A stretch of 48,532 nucleotides of DNA. It comes from Ensifer adhaerens (lineage in GTDB: Bacteria > Pseudomonadota > Alphaproteobacteria > Rhizobiales > Rhizobiaceae). The stretch is from contig OCMG01000006.1 in assembly GCA_900215285.1 (NCBI GenBank), positions 1 to 48,532 of the forward strand. Direction: 5' to 3'. The position numbers and the translations under genes were made by a program. The notes beneath the pieces were generated by a model, which was not told where the DNA came from, did no database searches, and was given only the letters and a program-made list of their open reading frames with translations. Every line of letters starts with the position of its first letter. Positions within the stretch are counted from its first letter, which is position 1. Below are positions 8,882-16,712 of this stretch, one piece after another.

Positions 8882-9592
8882 TTATTTTCGTCTATTAGTT
8901 ATAGAACCAGATAGGGATTCAGTCTGTCTGGCGGACTCACGTAGATTGATTGCCTTTCCAAGGCGCGCTAGCGCCTGCCCCAAGGGGTTGTCGCCAACAT
9001 CGAATAGTGTTCTCGAAACGATGTCGAGCGATGCCCGATGCGCCTCGATACCCGAGGCACGTTCCGCCTCGGCCTGAACATGATCGTCAGGAAGGGGAGG
9101 GGCCACGCCCCAACGTCCAAGAATCTGCCGCGCCCGATCGGGTAGGGACATTCGATAGGCGTTACTGGTTTGCTGGACCTGCGGGCCGCGTCCCTCGTTG
9201 CCTGTCGGCTGATAGCGCCGCAGCCAGTCGAGGAAACCATGGGCGCGCAAGTTCTTCAGCGCCCGCACGATCGCGTCACGTGATCGCCTGAGCTTCAGCA
9301 TGAGCGTGTCGATCGACGGTTCCAACCGGCCGGTGCGGAAATCAACGAGATTGGCAAATAGCTCCAGCAACTCGATCGCCACGCCCCCCAAGGGGCCATT
9401 GCGAGCACCAGGTTGCCGGCCTGCCAGTTCATAGCGCCGCGCCGCCAGCACGATAGTACGCACGTCCTGCCGGTTTGTCCGCCGCCAGAATACGCCTTCG
9501 CATCGTCCGCGCGCACGACTCTGCCGCCGAACAGGTGTGCGTTCCCGTTCGGCCGGCGCTCCTGCGAGCACCGTCCCAATCTGTTCAAACAT
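8882..9592 (-). CDS. repA: Plasmid replication initiator (RepA-type, winged helix)
   Basis: This 236-aa basic protein resembles the RepA-like initiators of alphaproteobacterial plasmids. It has an Arg-rich N-terminal third and then a winged-helix-like region, with helices around LELLELFANLVDF and a DTLMLKLRRSRDAIVRALKNL segment ending at HGFLDWLRRY (about residues 85-150). Initiators of this type bind the origin and recruit the host replisome. The ATG at 9592 was chosen because AAGGAGG lies about 11 bases upstream; an in-frame TTG at 9643 is less likely. A probable counter-transcript RNA is encoded in the leader. The family call rests on fold pattern and neighbours. Confidence 0.72.
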   Translation of the reverse strand: MFEQIGTVLAGAPAERERTPVRRQSRARGRCEGVFWRRTNRQDVRTIVLAARRYELAGRQPGARNGPLGGVAIELLELFANLVDFRTGRLEPSIDTLMLKLRRSRDAIVRALKNLRAHGFLDWLRRYQPTGNEGRGPQVQQTSNAYRMSLPDRARQILGRWGVAPPLPDDHVQAEAERASGIEAHRASLDIVSRTLFDVGDNPLGQALARLGKAINLRESARQTESLSGSITNRRK

Positions 9593-9672
9593 GGTCTTTT
9601 CCGCCTCCTTTTTCAGGCGGGCATGACTGTGGACAGCGGACAAAGATTCACCGTTCCTACAAAGGGTACCCC

Positions 9673-9701
9673 TTGCAGGTTCGTGAACGCTCGACTATGT
9701 T
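9673..9701 (+). promoter_or_regulatory. Sigma-70-type promoter for a counter-transcript RNA
   Basis: TTGCAG (9673-9678), a 17-base spacer and TATGTT (9696-9701) form a good plus-strand promoter. It points away from the rep start and towards the terminator at 9751-9785. The spacer contains the short palindrome GTTCGTGAAC (9679-9688). No protein-coding gene follows on this strand. Confidence 0.6.
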
Positions 9702-9707
9702 GGGACT

Positions 9708-9786
9708 AGAAATTGGAAGGCCCCAAAAGCCGACGTCGTAACTGACCGAAAACCCCTAGCCGTTACCAGCGGCGAGGGGTTTTTCG
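9708..9786 (+). ncRNA. Candidate counter-transcript (antisense) RNA controlling replication
   Basis: The promoter at 9673-9701 and the terminator at 9751-9785 define a plus-strand RNA of about 80 nt, antisense to the leader of the rep gene. Its size, its position just upstream of an initiator gene and its single large 3' hairpin match the ctRNA/IncA RNAs that set copy number in rhizobial repABC plasmids (the ctRNA_p42d type). Its existence and ends are inferred. Confidence 0.5.
9751..9785. terminator. Rho-independent, probably bidirectional terminator
   Basis: The arms AACCCCTAGCCG (9751-9762) and CGGCGAGGGGTT (9770-9781) pair with one mismatch around a 7-base loop. On the plus strand the stem is followed by TTTTTC, and on the minus strand by TTTTC. 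It can end the candidate antisense RNA on the plus strand and the 9787-9993 gene on the minus strand. Confidence 0.75.
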
Positions 9787-9993
9787 TTATGCCCTCATTT
9801 CATTTTCAACAAACGCCTTTAAAGCTAATTCAAACACTTGAGCCCGCGAAGCCAGCCCGCGTTCTGCCTTGATCTTATCAAGACAGTCCACCAGATCCGC
9901 AGGGAGATCGGTGTTGACATAGATACGCCCCGCTTCACGCAAACGCTGGCGATGGGCTGCCACTTTTTCTCTGACTGGTTTCGCTGTGCTCAT
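9787..9993 (-). CDS. Small ribbon-helix-helix DNA-binding protein
   Basis: This 68-aa protein looks like a ribbon-helix-helix regulator: a basic N-terminus, strand RIYVNTDLP, helix DLVDCLDKIKAERG, then SRAQVFELALKAFVENE. Such proteins act as copy-number repressors or antitoxins. No toxin lies next to it, so control of the neighbouring replication gene or of its own promoter is more likely. The ATG at 9993 is preferred; an in-frame TTG at 10029 would add 12 residues, and neither has a clear ribosome-binding site. Confidence 0.6.
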   Translation of the reverse strand: MSTAKPVREKVAAHRQRLREAGRIYVNTDLPADLVDCLDKIKAERGLASRAQVFELALKAFVENEMRA

Positions 9994-10096
9994 CGTTACA
10001 AGAAACTGCGATTCGGACTGATTCTGCAAGGTGCAAATCTGCAGTGGCAGATTTTACGGGTAACTCTCGTTGCAAGCGAAGGGTGGGTGGAGAGAT

Positions 10097-10159
10097 TGAG
10101 AGGCAGGGCGCGGGCGCCTCTCAACTGGTTTAGGGCGGGTCGATCCCGACCGGAACCAG
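10097..10159. promoter_or_regulatory. Adjacent inverted repeats upstream of the ribbon-helix-helix gene
   Basis: TGAGAGGC (10097-10104) pairs with GCCTCTCA (10116-10123). Immediately next, CTGGTT (10125-10130) pairs with AACCAG (10154-10159), enclosing GGTCG-ATCC-CGACC (10138-10151). They fill most of the 237-base gap between two genes and may be a protein-binding or origin structure. No function can be assigned. Confidence 0.4.
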
Positions 10160-10218
10160 CTCGGCGTCAAATGAATCTATTATGAAACAGATTATAAGCT
10201 GCTATCTTTTTATAAGCA

Positions 10219-10245
10219 AAACCCCGGCGCGAAAACGGCGCCGGG
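10219..10245 (-). terminator. Terminator of the large ParB-family operon
   Basis: On the minus strand, after the stop at 10267, CCCGGCGC and GCGCCGGG (10238-10245 and 10223-10230) form a perfect 8-bp stem with a 6-base loop, followed by GGTTTTG. This is a typical intrinsic terminator, although the T run is short. Confidence 0.65.
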
Positions 10246-10266
10246 TGCGGCCAAGTCCGAACCATG

Positions 10267-12330
10267 TTATTCGTCGGCGCTCGTCAACGGCGCAGCTTCT
10301 TCGCCTTCCTGCGCGTCCTCGATGGGCGAGCGCAGCGGGCCGGGAAGCCATGTTTTTCCGGCAAGGGCTTTTTCCGCCAGCTCCACGGCTTCGGCCTTCG
10401 GAGCCTTGCCCGCCGCCTTGATGGCACTTTTCGCGCAACCTGCGTCTTCCATCACCTCGGCAATCTGCGCCTTGGACAACCGGGAGAGAAACGGCGCCTT
10501 CGGCTTCCAATGCTGATGCATGTCAAGTTTCAGGGCTGCGGCCAGTTGATCGGCATGGGTCAGCCGCTCGCGGTCATGATCGTGCTTGGCCTCGACTGCG
10601 TTGATAATGGCGGCGGTGACGACCGCCAGCAGTTCGAGAAGATCGTGCAATGGCTGTTCCAGTAGCCATTCCCAAAGATCGCCCGGATTGCCGGGGAGCT
10701 TGTATCCCCATGTTTCGTGGATGCGGGTCCATTCGTTAAGCGCATCGCAAGCGTCCGTTTCCTTGATCGAAGGGGCGAGGTCTTTCAACTGCCCGCCGAT
10801 CTCGATGGCGGAGCCGATCCGCCAATAGCCGTTCCCGATCAGGAAGGTTTTCAGGACGAGCGGATAGAGCATGACGGCAAGCGCCAGTTCGGGCCGCTGA
10901 GTAAGTTCATTGCGCATGGCGGCGGTGCGGATCGCCGTCAGTTCCTTGATTAGCGCGGCGGAATAGGCCATGGGCTGTTCGTCGGCTTCGTCGCCGCCAT
11001 GCTTTGCACCTGTAAAAACGGCAGGGATGGTTCCAGCGCTTACGCTTTCATCATCCTGACCGGCATCACCGTTTGCGGTGTCCGGATTGCGCAAGGCGCG
11101 CAGCGCGGCCAGATCGTCGGGCTGAACAAGCCCCTGCTCGATATGCATGGTGCCATCGTGGGCAATGGTGACGATGCAACCGGCCAGCGCCTTTTCCTCG
11201 GTGTCGTAGACCTTTCCCGCGCTCTTAATATCCTCGATGCGCTGTTCGATCCGGGCAAGCTCGGCCTCATCGGCATCAATGGCCGAATCGCTCTCGGCAT
11301 AGTCCTCGATCCGGCACGCGATCTCATCGAACTGTTCGGCAAGGCTGGCAAGCTCGGTCTGCTCGGCTTCGGTCGAAACATGGCTGATAGGGAAGATACG
11401 GGCGAAACCGCCATTATGGATGGCCGATGTTCCAAGGCTGGTGTCCACCCATTTCCACCCCTTGATTTTCAGGGGTTCTGCTTTCTGTTCGAGCGCCTCT
11501 TTTGCCAACTTTGTCAGCAAGGCTCGATCCGTCAGGAAGGTGTTATCGGCCTCGGCAAACAGATCACGCGCGATCGTGCCGCCCGCCGCCTCGTAAGCCT
11601 CGGTCCCAACGAACAGGGCAAGTTTGTCAGTGCTACGGACATGATCGCGGGTCAGCACGGCACGAAGCGAATGAGGATCACGATTCCATGACTGTGTGTC
11701 GAACCATGCCCGATCTTGCGCGGCATGATCGTCGCTGATCGCCAACGCTCTGGCCTGATCGAGATGCATCCCATCCTCGCGCAAAACCCCCAGAATTTTA
11801 GGGGAGAGATTGGCGAGCTTGAGCCTCTGGCGCACGGTCACAACCGACTGGCCGAAACGGGCGGCGATGGTGTCCGCGATCATCCCCTCTTCGATCAGCT
11901 GACGATAGGCCATGATCTCATCGACGATATGCATGGCTTCGCGCTGCGTGTTCTCCGCAAGGGAAACCTCCGTGTCGTTGGCCTCGCCGCTGCGCAGATT
12001 GCAAGGAATGACAGCGCTTTTGTCGATCTTGCCCTGTGCGACGAGGTGGAGCAGGGCAGCAAAGCGCCGCGATCCCGCAACCACCTCGTATTTATTGCCC
12101 CTAGCGGTCTTCCTGATCGTCAGGTTCTGGATCAGGCCATGCGCCTCGATGCTGGCGGCAAGTTCCGGGATGGTCATGGCGGCATTGCGCTTGCGCACGT
12201 TTTTCGAACTGGCGACCAGCTTGGAAAGCGGAATCTGCTGCGTGTCATGCATGAGGGAGGTAACCGGGGCCGCTGCGGCGACCTCGATGGCGATGGTTTC
12301 GGCAGTTTCGGGCATGGTGATAACGTTCAT
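10267..12330 (-). CDS. Large ParB/RepB/Spo0J-family protein
   Basis: This 687-aa protein has an N-terminal ParB-like nuclease/CTPase domain (about residues 25-130: IPLSKLVASSKNVRK, VVAGSRRFAAL, SLAENTQREAMH) followed by an HTH (about 140-200, around IAARFGQSVVTVRQRL). A long C-terminal region contains acidic helices and no recognised domain. Such large ParB-like proteins are widespread on rhizobial and other alphaproteobacterial plasmids and usually lack their own ParA. The ATG at 12330 has GAGGA 8 bases upstream. It is last in a three-gene operon. A role in partition, DNA binding or gene control is open. Confidence 0.82.
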   Translation of the reverse strand: MNVITMPETAETIAIEVAAAAPVTSLMHDTQQIPLSKLVASSKNVRKRNAAMTIPELAASIEAHGLIQNLTIRKTARGNKYEVVAGSRRFAALLHLVAQGKIDKSAVIPCNLRSGEANDTEVSLAENTQREAMHIVDEIMAYRQLIEEGMIADTIAARFGQSVVTVRQRLKLANLSPKILGVLREDGMHLDQARALAISDDHAAQDRAWFDTQSWNRDPHSLRAVLTRDHVRSTDKLALFVGTEAYEAAGGTIARDLFAEADNTFLTDRALLTKLAKEALEQKAEPLKIKGWKWVDTSLGTSAIHNGGFARIFPISHVSTEAEQTELASLAEQFDEIACRIEDYAESDSAIDADEAELARIEQRIEDIKSAGKVYDTEEKALAGCIVTIAHDGTMHIEQGLVQPDDLAALRALRNPDTANGDAGQDDESVSAGTIPAVFTGAKHGGDEADEQPMAYSAALIKELTAIRTAAMRNELTQRPELALAVMLYPLVLKTFLIGNGYWRIGSAIEIGGQLKDLAPSIKETDACDALNEWTRIHETWGYKLPGNPGDLWEWLLEQPLHDLLELLAVVTAAIINAVEAKHDHDRERLTHADQLAAALKLDMHQHWKPKAPFLSRLSKAQIAEVMEDAGCAKSAIKAAGKAPKAEAVELAEKALAGKTWLPGPLRSPIEDAQEGEEAAPLTSADE

Positions 12331-12386
12331 GGGATAAGTCCTCATGTTGGTGTGATCGGAAAATATCAGTGGGGGAGGGGCGGCCG

Positions 12387-12962
12387 TCAGGCGTAGCCGG
12401 TCCAGTTGATCGGGCGACCGTCCCAAAGGAAGGCGGTTCGCACATTGTCGATGCGCACAGATTTGGAGCGCCCGTTAACGCGGCGGCGCAGGGGCTGGCC
12501 GGTGAAGGCGTCGAGATGGGGAACCACCTTGCCGGTCATCCACGGTTCATCACCCTTGTCGGCGGAGATCTGTCCGACCTCGCGGACCTCGACCATGTGC
12601 GCGCCGATGATGGCGGTCACCTGATAGAAATTGATGTTGGTCTGGTCGTAGCCCCATGAGGCATAAAGGACATGGCCGGTCTCGAAACCGTGCGGCTTCT
12701 TGCGCTCGTCACGCCGTTCCTGCTTCCATTCCGACCAGCGCCGCCGCCCCTCGAAATGTTCGCGGATTTTACGCTCGCGGGCTTCGGTGCTGGTAAAGCT
12801 ATGGTGCCAGTCGGGCTTTGCAGCCTTGCCGTGGAAGGCCATGGCGGCGGGTCGCCCCTTATGGCTGGTGAAGATGTAGACAATGCCGTCGCTGGCCTTG
12901 TCGGCGATCTTCACGGAACCGCTCGGGATGTAGAATTCGCGTGAGGGGGCAAAGCGCATCAT
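12387..12962 (-). CDS. Conserved plasmid protein of unknown function
   Basis: This 191-aa protein is rich in Arg, Lys and aromatic residues. It has no signal peptide or membrane segment. The central part is strongly charged (helix about residues 60-95, around ARERKIREHFEGRRRWSEWKQ), flanked by beta-rich segments. I do not recognise a family, but it looks like the hypothetical proteins that precede large ParB genes on rhizobial plasmids. ATGATG at 12962-12957 overlaps the stop of the upstream gene, so translation is coupled. The ParB gene follows after 56 bases. Confidence 0.68.
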   Translation of the reverse strand: MMRFAPSREFYIPSGSVKIADKASDGIVYIFTSHKGRPAAMAFHGKAAKPDWHHSFTSTEARERKIREHFEGRRRWSEWKQERRDERKKPHGFETGHVLYASWGYDQTNINFYQVTAIIGAHMVEVREVGQISADKGDEPWMTGKVVPHLDAFTGQPLRRRVNGRSKSVRIDNVRTAFLWDGRPINWTGYA

Positions 12963-13165
12963 TCGGCGTCCTCCCACTCGTCGGCATAGAGGGCGGCCGA
13001 GCCGATCCCGGCGACGTGACGGGCGCATGTACCGCCGCAAATGCCGTCTTCGTAGGCCGGAAAATACCGGTCATAGGCGGCATCGAAATCCGGCAAGTCG
13101 CCGTTGAGCCGCGCCAGCTCCCCCGCGAAGCTGAAAAACCATTCCTCGAAAGTAGGTTCGCACAT
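12959..13165 (-). CDS. Small acidic plasmid protein of unknown function
   Basis: This 68-aa acidic protein (MCEPTFEEWFFSFAGELARL...) has two cysteines near CGGTCARH and an acidic C-terminus. The start ATG at 13165 is supported by an upstream AGGAAAGGACAAGGGA stretch. Its stop overlaps the next gene by ATGA. It is the first gene of the operon leading to the large ParB and sits directly after a structured leader. No family is recognised. Confidence 0.6.
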   Translation of the reverse strand: MCEPTFEEWFFSFAGELARLNGDLPDFDAAYDRYFPAYEDGICGGTCARHVAGIGSAALYADEWEDAE

Positions 13166-13193
13166 TCCCTTGTCCTTTCCTTTTTGGACTGCG

Positions 13194-13214
13194 AAGCAGG
13201 ACCTCGTCCTGCTT
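13194..13214 (-). promoter_or_regulatory. Leader hairpin before the ParB-family operon
   Basis: AAGCAGGAC-CTC-GTCCTGCTT is a perfect 9-bp stem with a 3-base loop. It lies in the transcribed leader, just upstream of the ribosome-binding site of the 68-aa gene. It could affect translation or mRNA stability. Confidence 0.5.
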
Positions 13215-13247
13215 CCCGGGGCCGCGCGAGCGGTGGGTTGGAGGGGG

Positions 13248-13324
13248 AAAATAGCCTTCGCGGGGAACCAGCTGCACGAACGCAGCGCAAGCGCAGTGGA
13301 GGAAGCTGGGCGGAAGGCTATTTT
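13248..13324. repeat. 12-bp inverted repeat in the 13.2-13.5 kb gap
   Basis: AAAATAGCCTTC (13248-13259) and GAAGGCTATTTT (13313-13324) are perfect inverted copies 53 bases apart, enclosing a GC-rich stretch. They lie in the gene-free stretch 13166-13540 upstream of the ParB-family operon. Apart from these structures I see no gene there. Confidence 0.55.
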
Positions 13325-13560
13325 GGGGGCGAGAAGGGCAAGGCCCTCGGTTCCCCCACCAGGCAAACGAACTCGCGCAATCGCGCGTCATCTCCCGGCA
13401 AGGATGCCGGATGCACGAAGGATCGTCACCGCTCGTCGGCGGAAACCCGAACCGGGGTTTCGTGGAGCTGCGGCACAGCCGCGGCGGAATAGAGCCTGGT
13501 CACGGAGAGACGTGCCCATGAGTTTTCCGGTGATGATAGGTTGAGGATCATTATACCCAC

Positions 13561-13589
13561 TTGCTCTTTACGCAATTTTTTAATATGTA
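13561..13589 (+). promoter_or_regulatory. Candidate promoter for the unknown/ImmA-IrrE gene pair
   Basis: TTGCTC (13561-13566) and TATGTA (13584-13589) are 17 bases apart in an AT-rich patch that is unusual for this GC-rich plasmid. They lie 36 bases before the GTG start at 13625. Pattern match only. Confidence 0.4.
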
Positions 13590-13624
13590 AATCCTGTATT
13601 TTGCAATTCGACGCGGAGCGCACT

Positions 13625-14341
13625 GTGGAGCACTATATCAAAAGACGGTTCCCGCCGGCCTTGTTCAAGAATCTCTTCCTCGATCTGGAAGACCGGTTGA
13701 GCGCTTGCGCACTCAAGGCCTTTACGATGGTACGCGACCACGCAGGCCTCGACCCCAAGCCAAGCCGAGAACTGGAGGGGCATGCCCGCTTTCGCATGAT
13801 GGAGAAGGCGTTTCGGGAAACCTGTGAACTTCACGGTGGCAAGCTGCTCGAAAACGGCATCATCCCACTAACCGATTTGAAGATCTTCCAGCCTTTCATG
13901 CGGTTTGAGGTAAACGGGCAGGGGATCATCTTCGGTCTTGCAGCCATGCCGGAGCCGAAAGCGCTGCCTGTGAAGAACGTGTCGCGCAAGGCTGGCGTAA
14001 CGCTCAACTACTACCTCTCCCCGCGCCTCGACCTTGACGGAACAGGGCCCAAGATCGGCGACATTTTTGTGCTGTTCCTTGTCGCTCGTGACCGTGGGCG
14101 GGGCGGAAAGATCAGCGAATTCGCCATCGGTGTAATCGATGCGGCCTACGAGCAATATCTTTTCTACGAGCCGCTCGACGAATACCTTGAAGGTTATGCC
14201 GATGAGCCGGTAATCGCTCCGGTACCGTCTTCTGGTACTGGTGCGAAGAAACCGATCATCAGCTTGAAGAAGACGATCAAACCGTTTGTACCACCAGAGC
14301 AGCCTGATGGCGGCAATGACAACGACAGAGATACGAAGTGA
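13625..14341 (+). CDS. Unknown protein paired with an ImmA/IrrE protease
   Basis: This 238-aa soluble protein starts at GTG 13625, chosen because GGAG lies 6 bases upstream; the open frame runs further 5' without a good site. It is mixed alpha/beta, with helical segments in the first 80 residues (around LFKNLFLDLEDRLSACALKAF) and a beta-rich middle containing GDIFVLFLVARDRGRGGKIS. The tail is low-complexity and charged (Lys, Pro, Asp, Asn). No family is recognised. It lies 31 bases before an HTH-metalloprotease gene on the same strand, so the two probably act together. Confidence 0.7.
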   Translation: MEHYIKRRFPPALFKNLFLDLEDRLSACALKAFTMVRDHAGLDPKPSRELEGHARFRMMEKAFRETCELHGGKLLENGIIPLTDLKIFQPFMRFEVNGQGIIFGLAAMPEPKALPVKNVSRKAGVTLNYYLSPRLDLDGTGPKIGDIFVLFLVARDRGRGGKISEFAIGVIDAAYEQYLFYEPLDEYLEGYADEPVIAPVPSSGTGAKKPIISLKKTIKPFVPPEQPDGGNDNDRDTK

Positions 14342-14372
14342 CCCGTGCTGATAAAGCCGGGGAAGGAAATGC

Positions 14373-15572
14373 ATGCGTGTAGGAACTCCGGGGTTCGTCC
14401 CTGAAAGATTGATCGAGGCGAGAGCAGCACGAAGAATTCTAAGCAAGAAGGCATTGGCCACCCTGATCAGCGTCAACCCCAGCACCGTCACCCGCTGGGA
14501 GGACGGGACCAGCGCCCCTGATGCCGATGCCTTAGCCGAGTTGGCAGCTCACCTTCACGTTCGCAGAGAGTTTTTTCTTAGACCGGTCGCCAACAGCGAC
14601 CGGCCTCTCTTTTACCGCACCTTGGCATCGACCTTGGTGAAAGATCTGAATTACCAGGAATCCCAGATGCACTGGCTGCAGGAAATCAGCAGCATAGTGG
14701 AGCATTATGTGGATTTCCCAGAGGTCGATATTCCGGACGTATTGCAAGGCGCATCCTATAAGCAGCTCCGTGACGAGGACATCGAGCAGATTGCCTCTGA
14801 CCTGCGCACCCATTGGAGCGTTGGTGATGGCCCGTGCATTGATATGATGCCGCTGCTTGAGCGCGTAGGATGTATTGTCGGCTCCATTGAGATGGGGACT
14901 TCAAAACTAGATGGCCTTTGCAGCTGGGCTCAAGGAGGCAATCGGCCGCATATTTTGCTGTCGACGGACAAGATGTCGTTCCCGCGCCGGCAGATGGATG
15001 CCGCGCACGAACTCGGTCATGCGATCCTGCATCGCCACGTTACCGAGGAAGAGCTGAAAAAGGATCTCAAGGAGATCGAGCGCCAGGCGTTTCGATTTGC
15101 GAGCGCGTTCCTAATGCCCGCAACAACATATTCCTATGAGGTAAAGAGCGCGTCGCTTGCGTCTCTGCTGTCCCTGAAGGAGCGCTGGCGGGTTTCGGTA
15201 AAAGGGCAGATCCGGCGCCTTTCGGATCTGGATATCATTCCCGCAGACCATGCGACATCACTTTATAAGCTGTATTCGGCCAAGGGATGGAGCCGGGAAG
15301 AGCCTCTGGATAAGAACTGGCCGATCTCGGAGCCGACGGTTCTTGCCAACGCCCTGCAGCTGATCGTCGACTCTGCCGTGCGCAGCAAATCCGACCTCCT
15401 GAGCGTAGAGTTCACCATGAAGGCTGGCGACATAGAAAACCTTACCGCCTTGCCGCCAGGATGGTTCTCAAGAAATGCGGAAGTCATAGGGCTGAAGCTG
15501 CGTGAAACCGTGACAGATCGCACCAAAGGTGAAGCATCAACGATTTTGCCGTTCCCATCGCGGAAGGGATAG
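14373..15572 (+). CDS. HTH (XRE) and ImmA/IrrE metalloprotease fusion protein
   Basis: This 399-aa protein begins with an XRE-type helix-turn-helix (about residues 20-65: LATLISVNPSTVTRWEDG). It continues with an ImmA/IrrE (DUF955/COG2856) peptidase domain holding the zinc motif HELGH at 212-216. A helical C-terminal part (about 250-399) completes it. Family members cleave repressors or antitoxin-like partners, as ImmA does for ICEBs1 ImmR, and some act in toxin-antitoxin or phage-response modules. GGAAGGAA lies just before the ATG. The natural substrate here may be the protein encoded upstream; that is inference. Confidence 0.85.
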   Translation: MRVGTPGFVPERLIEARAARRILSKKALATLISVNPSTVTRWEDGTSAPDADALAELAAHLHVRREFFLRPVANSDRPLFYRTLASTLVKDLNYQESQMHWLQEISSIVEHYVDFPEVDIPDVLQGASYKQLRDEDIEQIASDLRTHWSVGDGPCIDMMPLLERVGCIVGSIEMGTSKLDGLCSWAQGGNRPHILLSTDKMSFPRRQMDAAHELGHAILHRHVTEEELKKDLKEIERQAFRFASAFLMPATTYSYEVKSASLASLLSLKERWRVSVKGQIRRLSDLDIIPADHATSLYKLYSAKGWSREEPLDKNWPISEPTVLANALQLIVDSAVRSKSDLLSVEFTMKAGDIENLTALPPGWFSRNAEVIGLKLRETVTDRTKGEASTILPFPSRKG

Positions 15573-15842
15573 GTTTGCGTCGTGATATTCGCGGGAAAAT
15601 TGACGCTGTCAACAAAGACTTGCATACCTGAAATGTTGCCGAAAGGCGCCCCCAATAACGGCGTCGATCCTCTGAAAACAGGTTTTTAAACCGATTTCCA
15701 TCATGTGAAGCTGTGAAGCAGCCCTCGACCATCTGTACAGTACGCTTCGTCTTGGCAGCAGCAAACGAGAAAGCATTTGAGCTCTGATGTCCCTTGTTTT
15801 AAGGCTTTGGGCCTGATGAGCAATATACCCCTCTGGAGACAC

Positions 15843-16712
15843 CTAGCTACGATCTAGTAGGTTGCGTATCGCGTCCAAAAGTGTCGTCTCACCCCGAATT
15901 GTAACGCCACGGCCCTCAAACGCGACGTGGCCGTTGTTAAAGCCGCGATACATTTCACAGAAGGCCTCAACCACGTTCGGTGAGAACCCTTCCTCGGTGA
16001 AGATGGCGTCCCATTGATTAGTTGGCACTACAACGGCCTGGACTGGACGACCGACGAACTCGCTAAGGCCGGCAGCGGCATCGTTGGGCGAATAATCCGT
16101 CGGTCCATGAAGTTCGATCAGCGGCGGCGCTTCAGTACTGGCCAGCAGCTGTTCACCTGCAACTCTCCCAATGTCCGCAACGGAAACCATTGGCAGGCGC
16201 CTCGAAACAGGCGAGAACATCGATGTAAGAATCCCCTCCGAGGCAACACGCTGAAGCGACCAACTCCAATTCTCCATAAAATTCGCGGCGCGCACGATTG
16301 TAGCCGGGACTTTGGATCGCGCTAGCCGACGCTCCAGATCGTGGGTCGTCTTGATATTGCCCGTCCCATCGGTGTGCTGAGCACCCACCGATGACAATGC
16401 AACCACATGTGATACGGCAGCATTCTCAGCTGCGGCGATTAGCGATGAGTGTACCCGCGCAGAGTACGCAAAGATGTCCAGTTCGCCGTATGCGGGTGGG
16501 TTCATTAGATAGACGCCATTTGCACCACGGAACACCTCAGCGAGCGCATCTGTGTCAAGTAGATCGACGACAGCAACCTCGGCGCCAGCTTCGGTCCAAC
16601 GCGCCACTTGCTCTGGCTTGCGCACGATTGCCTTAACTGGGGCGCCTTTTTTGAGTAAATGACGCACTGCTGCGGAACCGGTCTGTCCATTAGCCCCTGT
16701 GATCACGTACAT
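15843..16712 (-). CDS. NmrA-like NAD(P)-binding oxidoreductase
   Basis: This 289-aa Rossmann-fold protein of the atypical SDR group (NmrA/QorB/YtfG-like) has the nucleotide-binding motif TGANGQTG at residues 5-12 and a VVDLLD segment near 49-54. Relatives reduce quinones or act as redox sensors, and the length matches QorB (about 286 aa). The ATG at 16712 directly abuts the stop of the methyltransferase gene, so it is the last gene of a four-gene operon. The 270 bases downstream (15573-15842) show no gene. Confidence 0.85.
   Translation of the reverse strand: MYVITGANGQTGSAAVRHLLKKGAPVKAIVRKPEQVARWTEAGAEVAVVDLLDTDALAEVFRGANGVYLMNPPAYGELDIFAYSARVHSSLIAAAENAAVSHVVALSSVGAQHTDGTGNIKTTHDLERRLARSKVPATIVRAANFMENWSWSLQRVASEGILTSMFSPVSRRLPMVSVADIGRVAGEQLLASTEAPPLIELHGPTDYSPNDAAAGLSEFVGRPVQAVVVPTNQWDAIFTEEGFSPNVVEAFCEMYRGFNNGHVAFEGRGVTIRGETTLLDAIRNLLDRS

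Larger units (their letters stand above)
1..9645. repeat. Terminal duplication, copy 1 (contig overlap)
   Basis: The first 9645 bases recur at 38890-48532 with an offset of 38887-38891. The offset changes only through one- or two-base insertions and deletions. In copy 1 the differences fall near 744 (one C missing), 2270 (one C missing) and 3197-3200 (two extra T), all inside the relaxase gene. This is the pattern of a circular molecule assembled past its start, so the true circle is about 38,889 bp. A genuine 9.6-kb duplication is possible but less likely. Confidence 0.93.

Noticed and set aside
13071..13544. Several open frames in the 13.1-13.5 kb gap on both strands
   Set aside because: They overlap each other, lack ribosome-binding sites and are biased in composition. 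Inverted repeats explain the region better.
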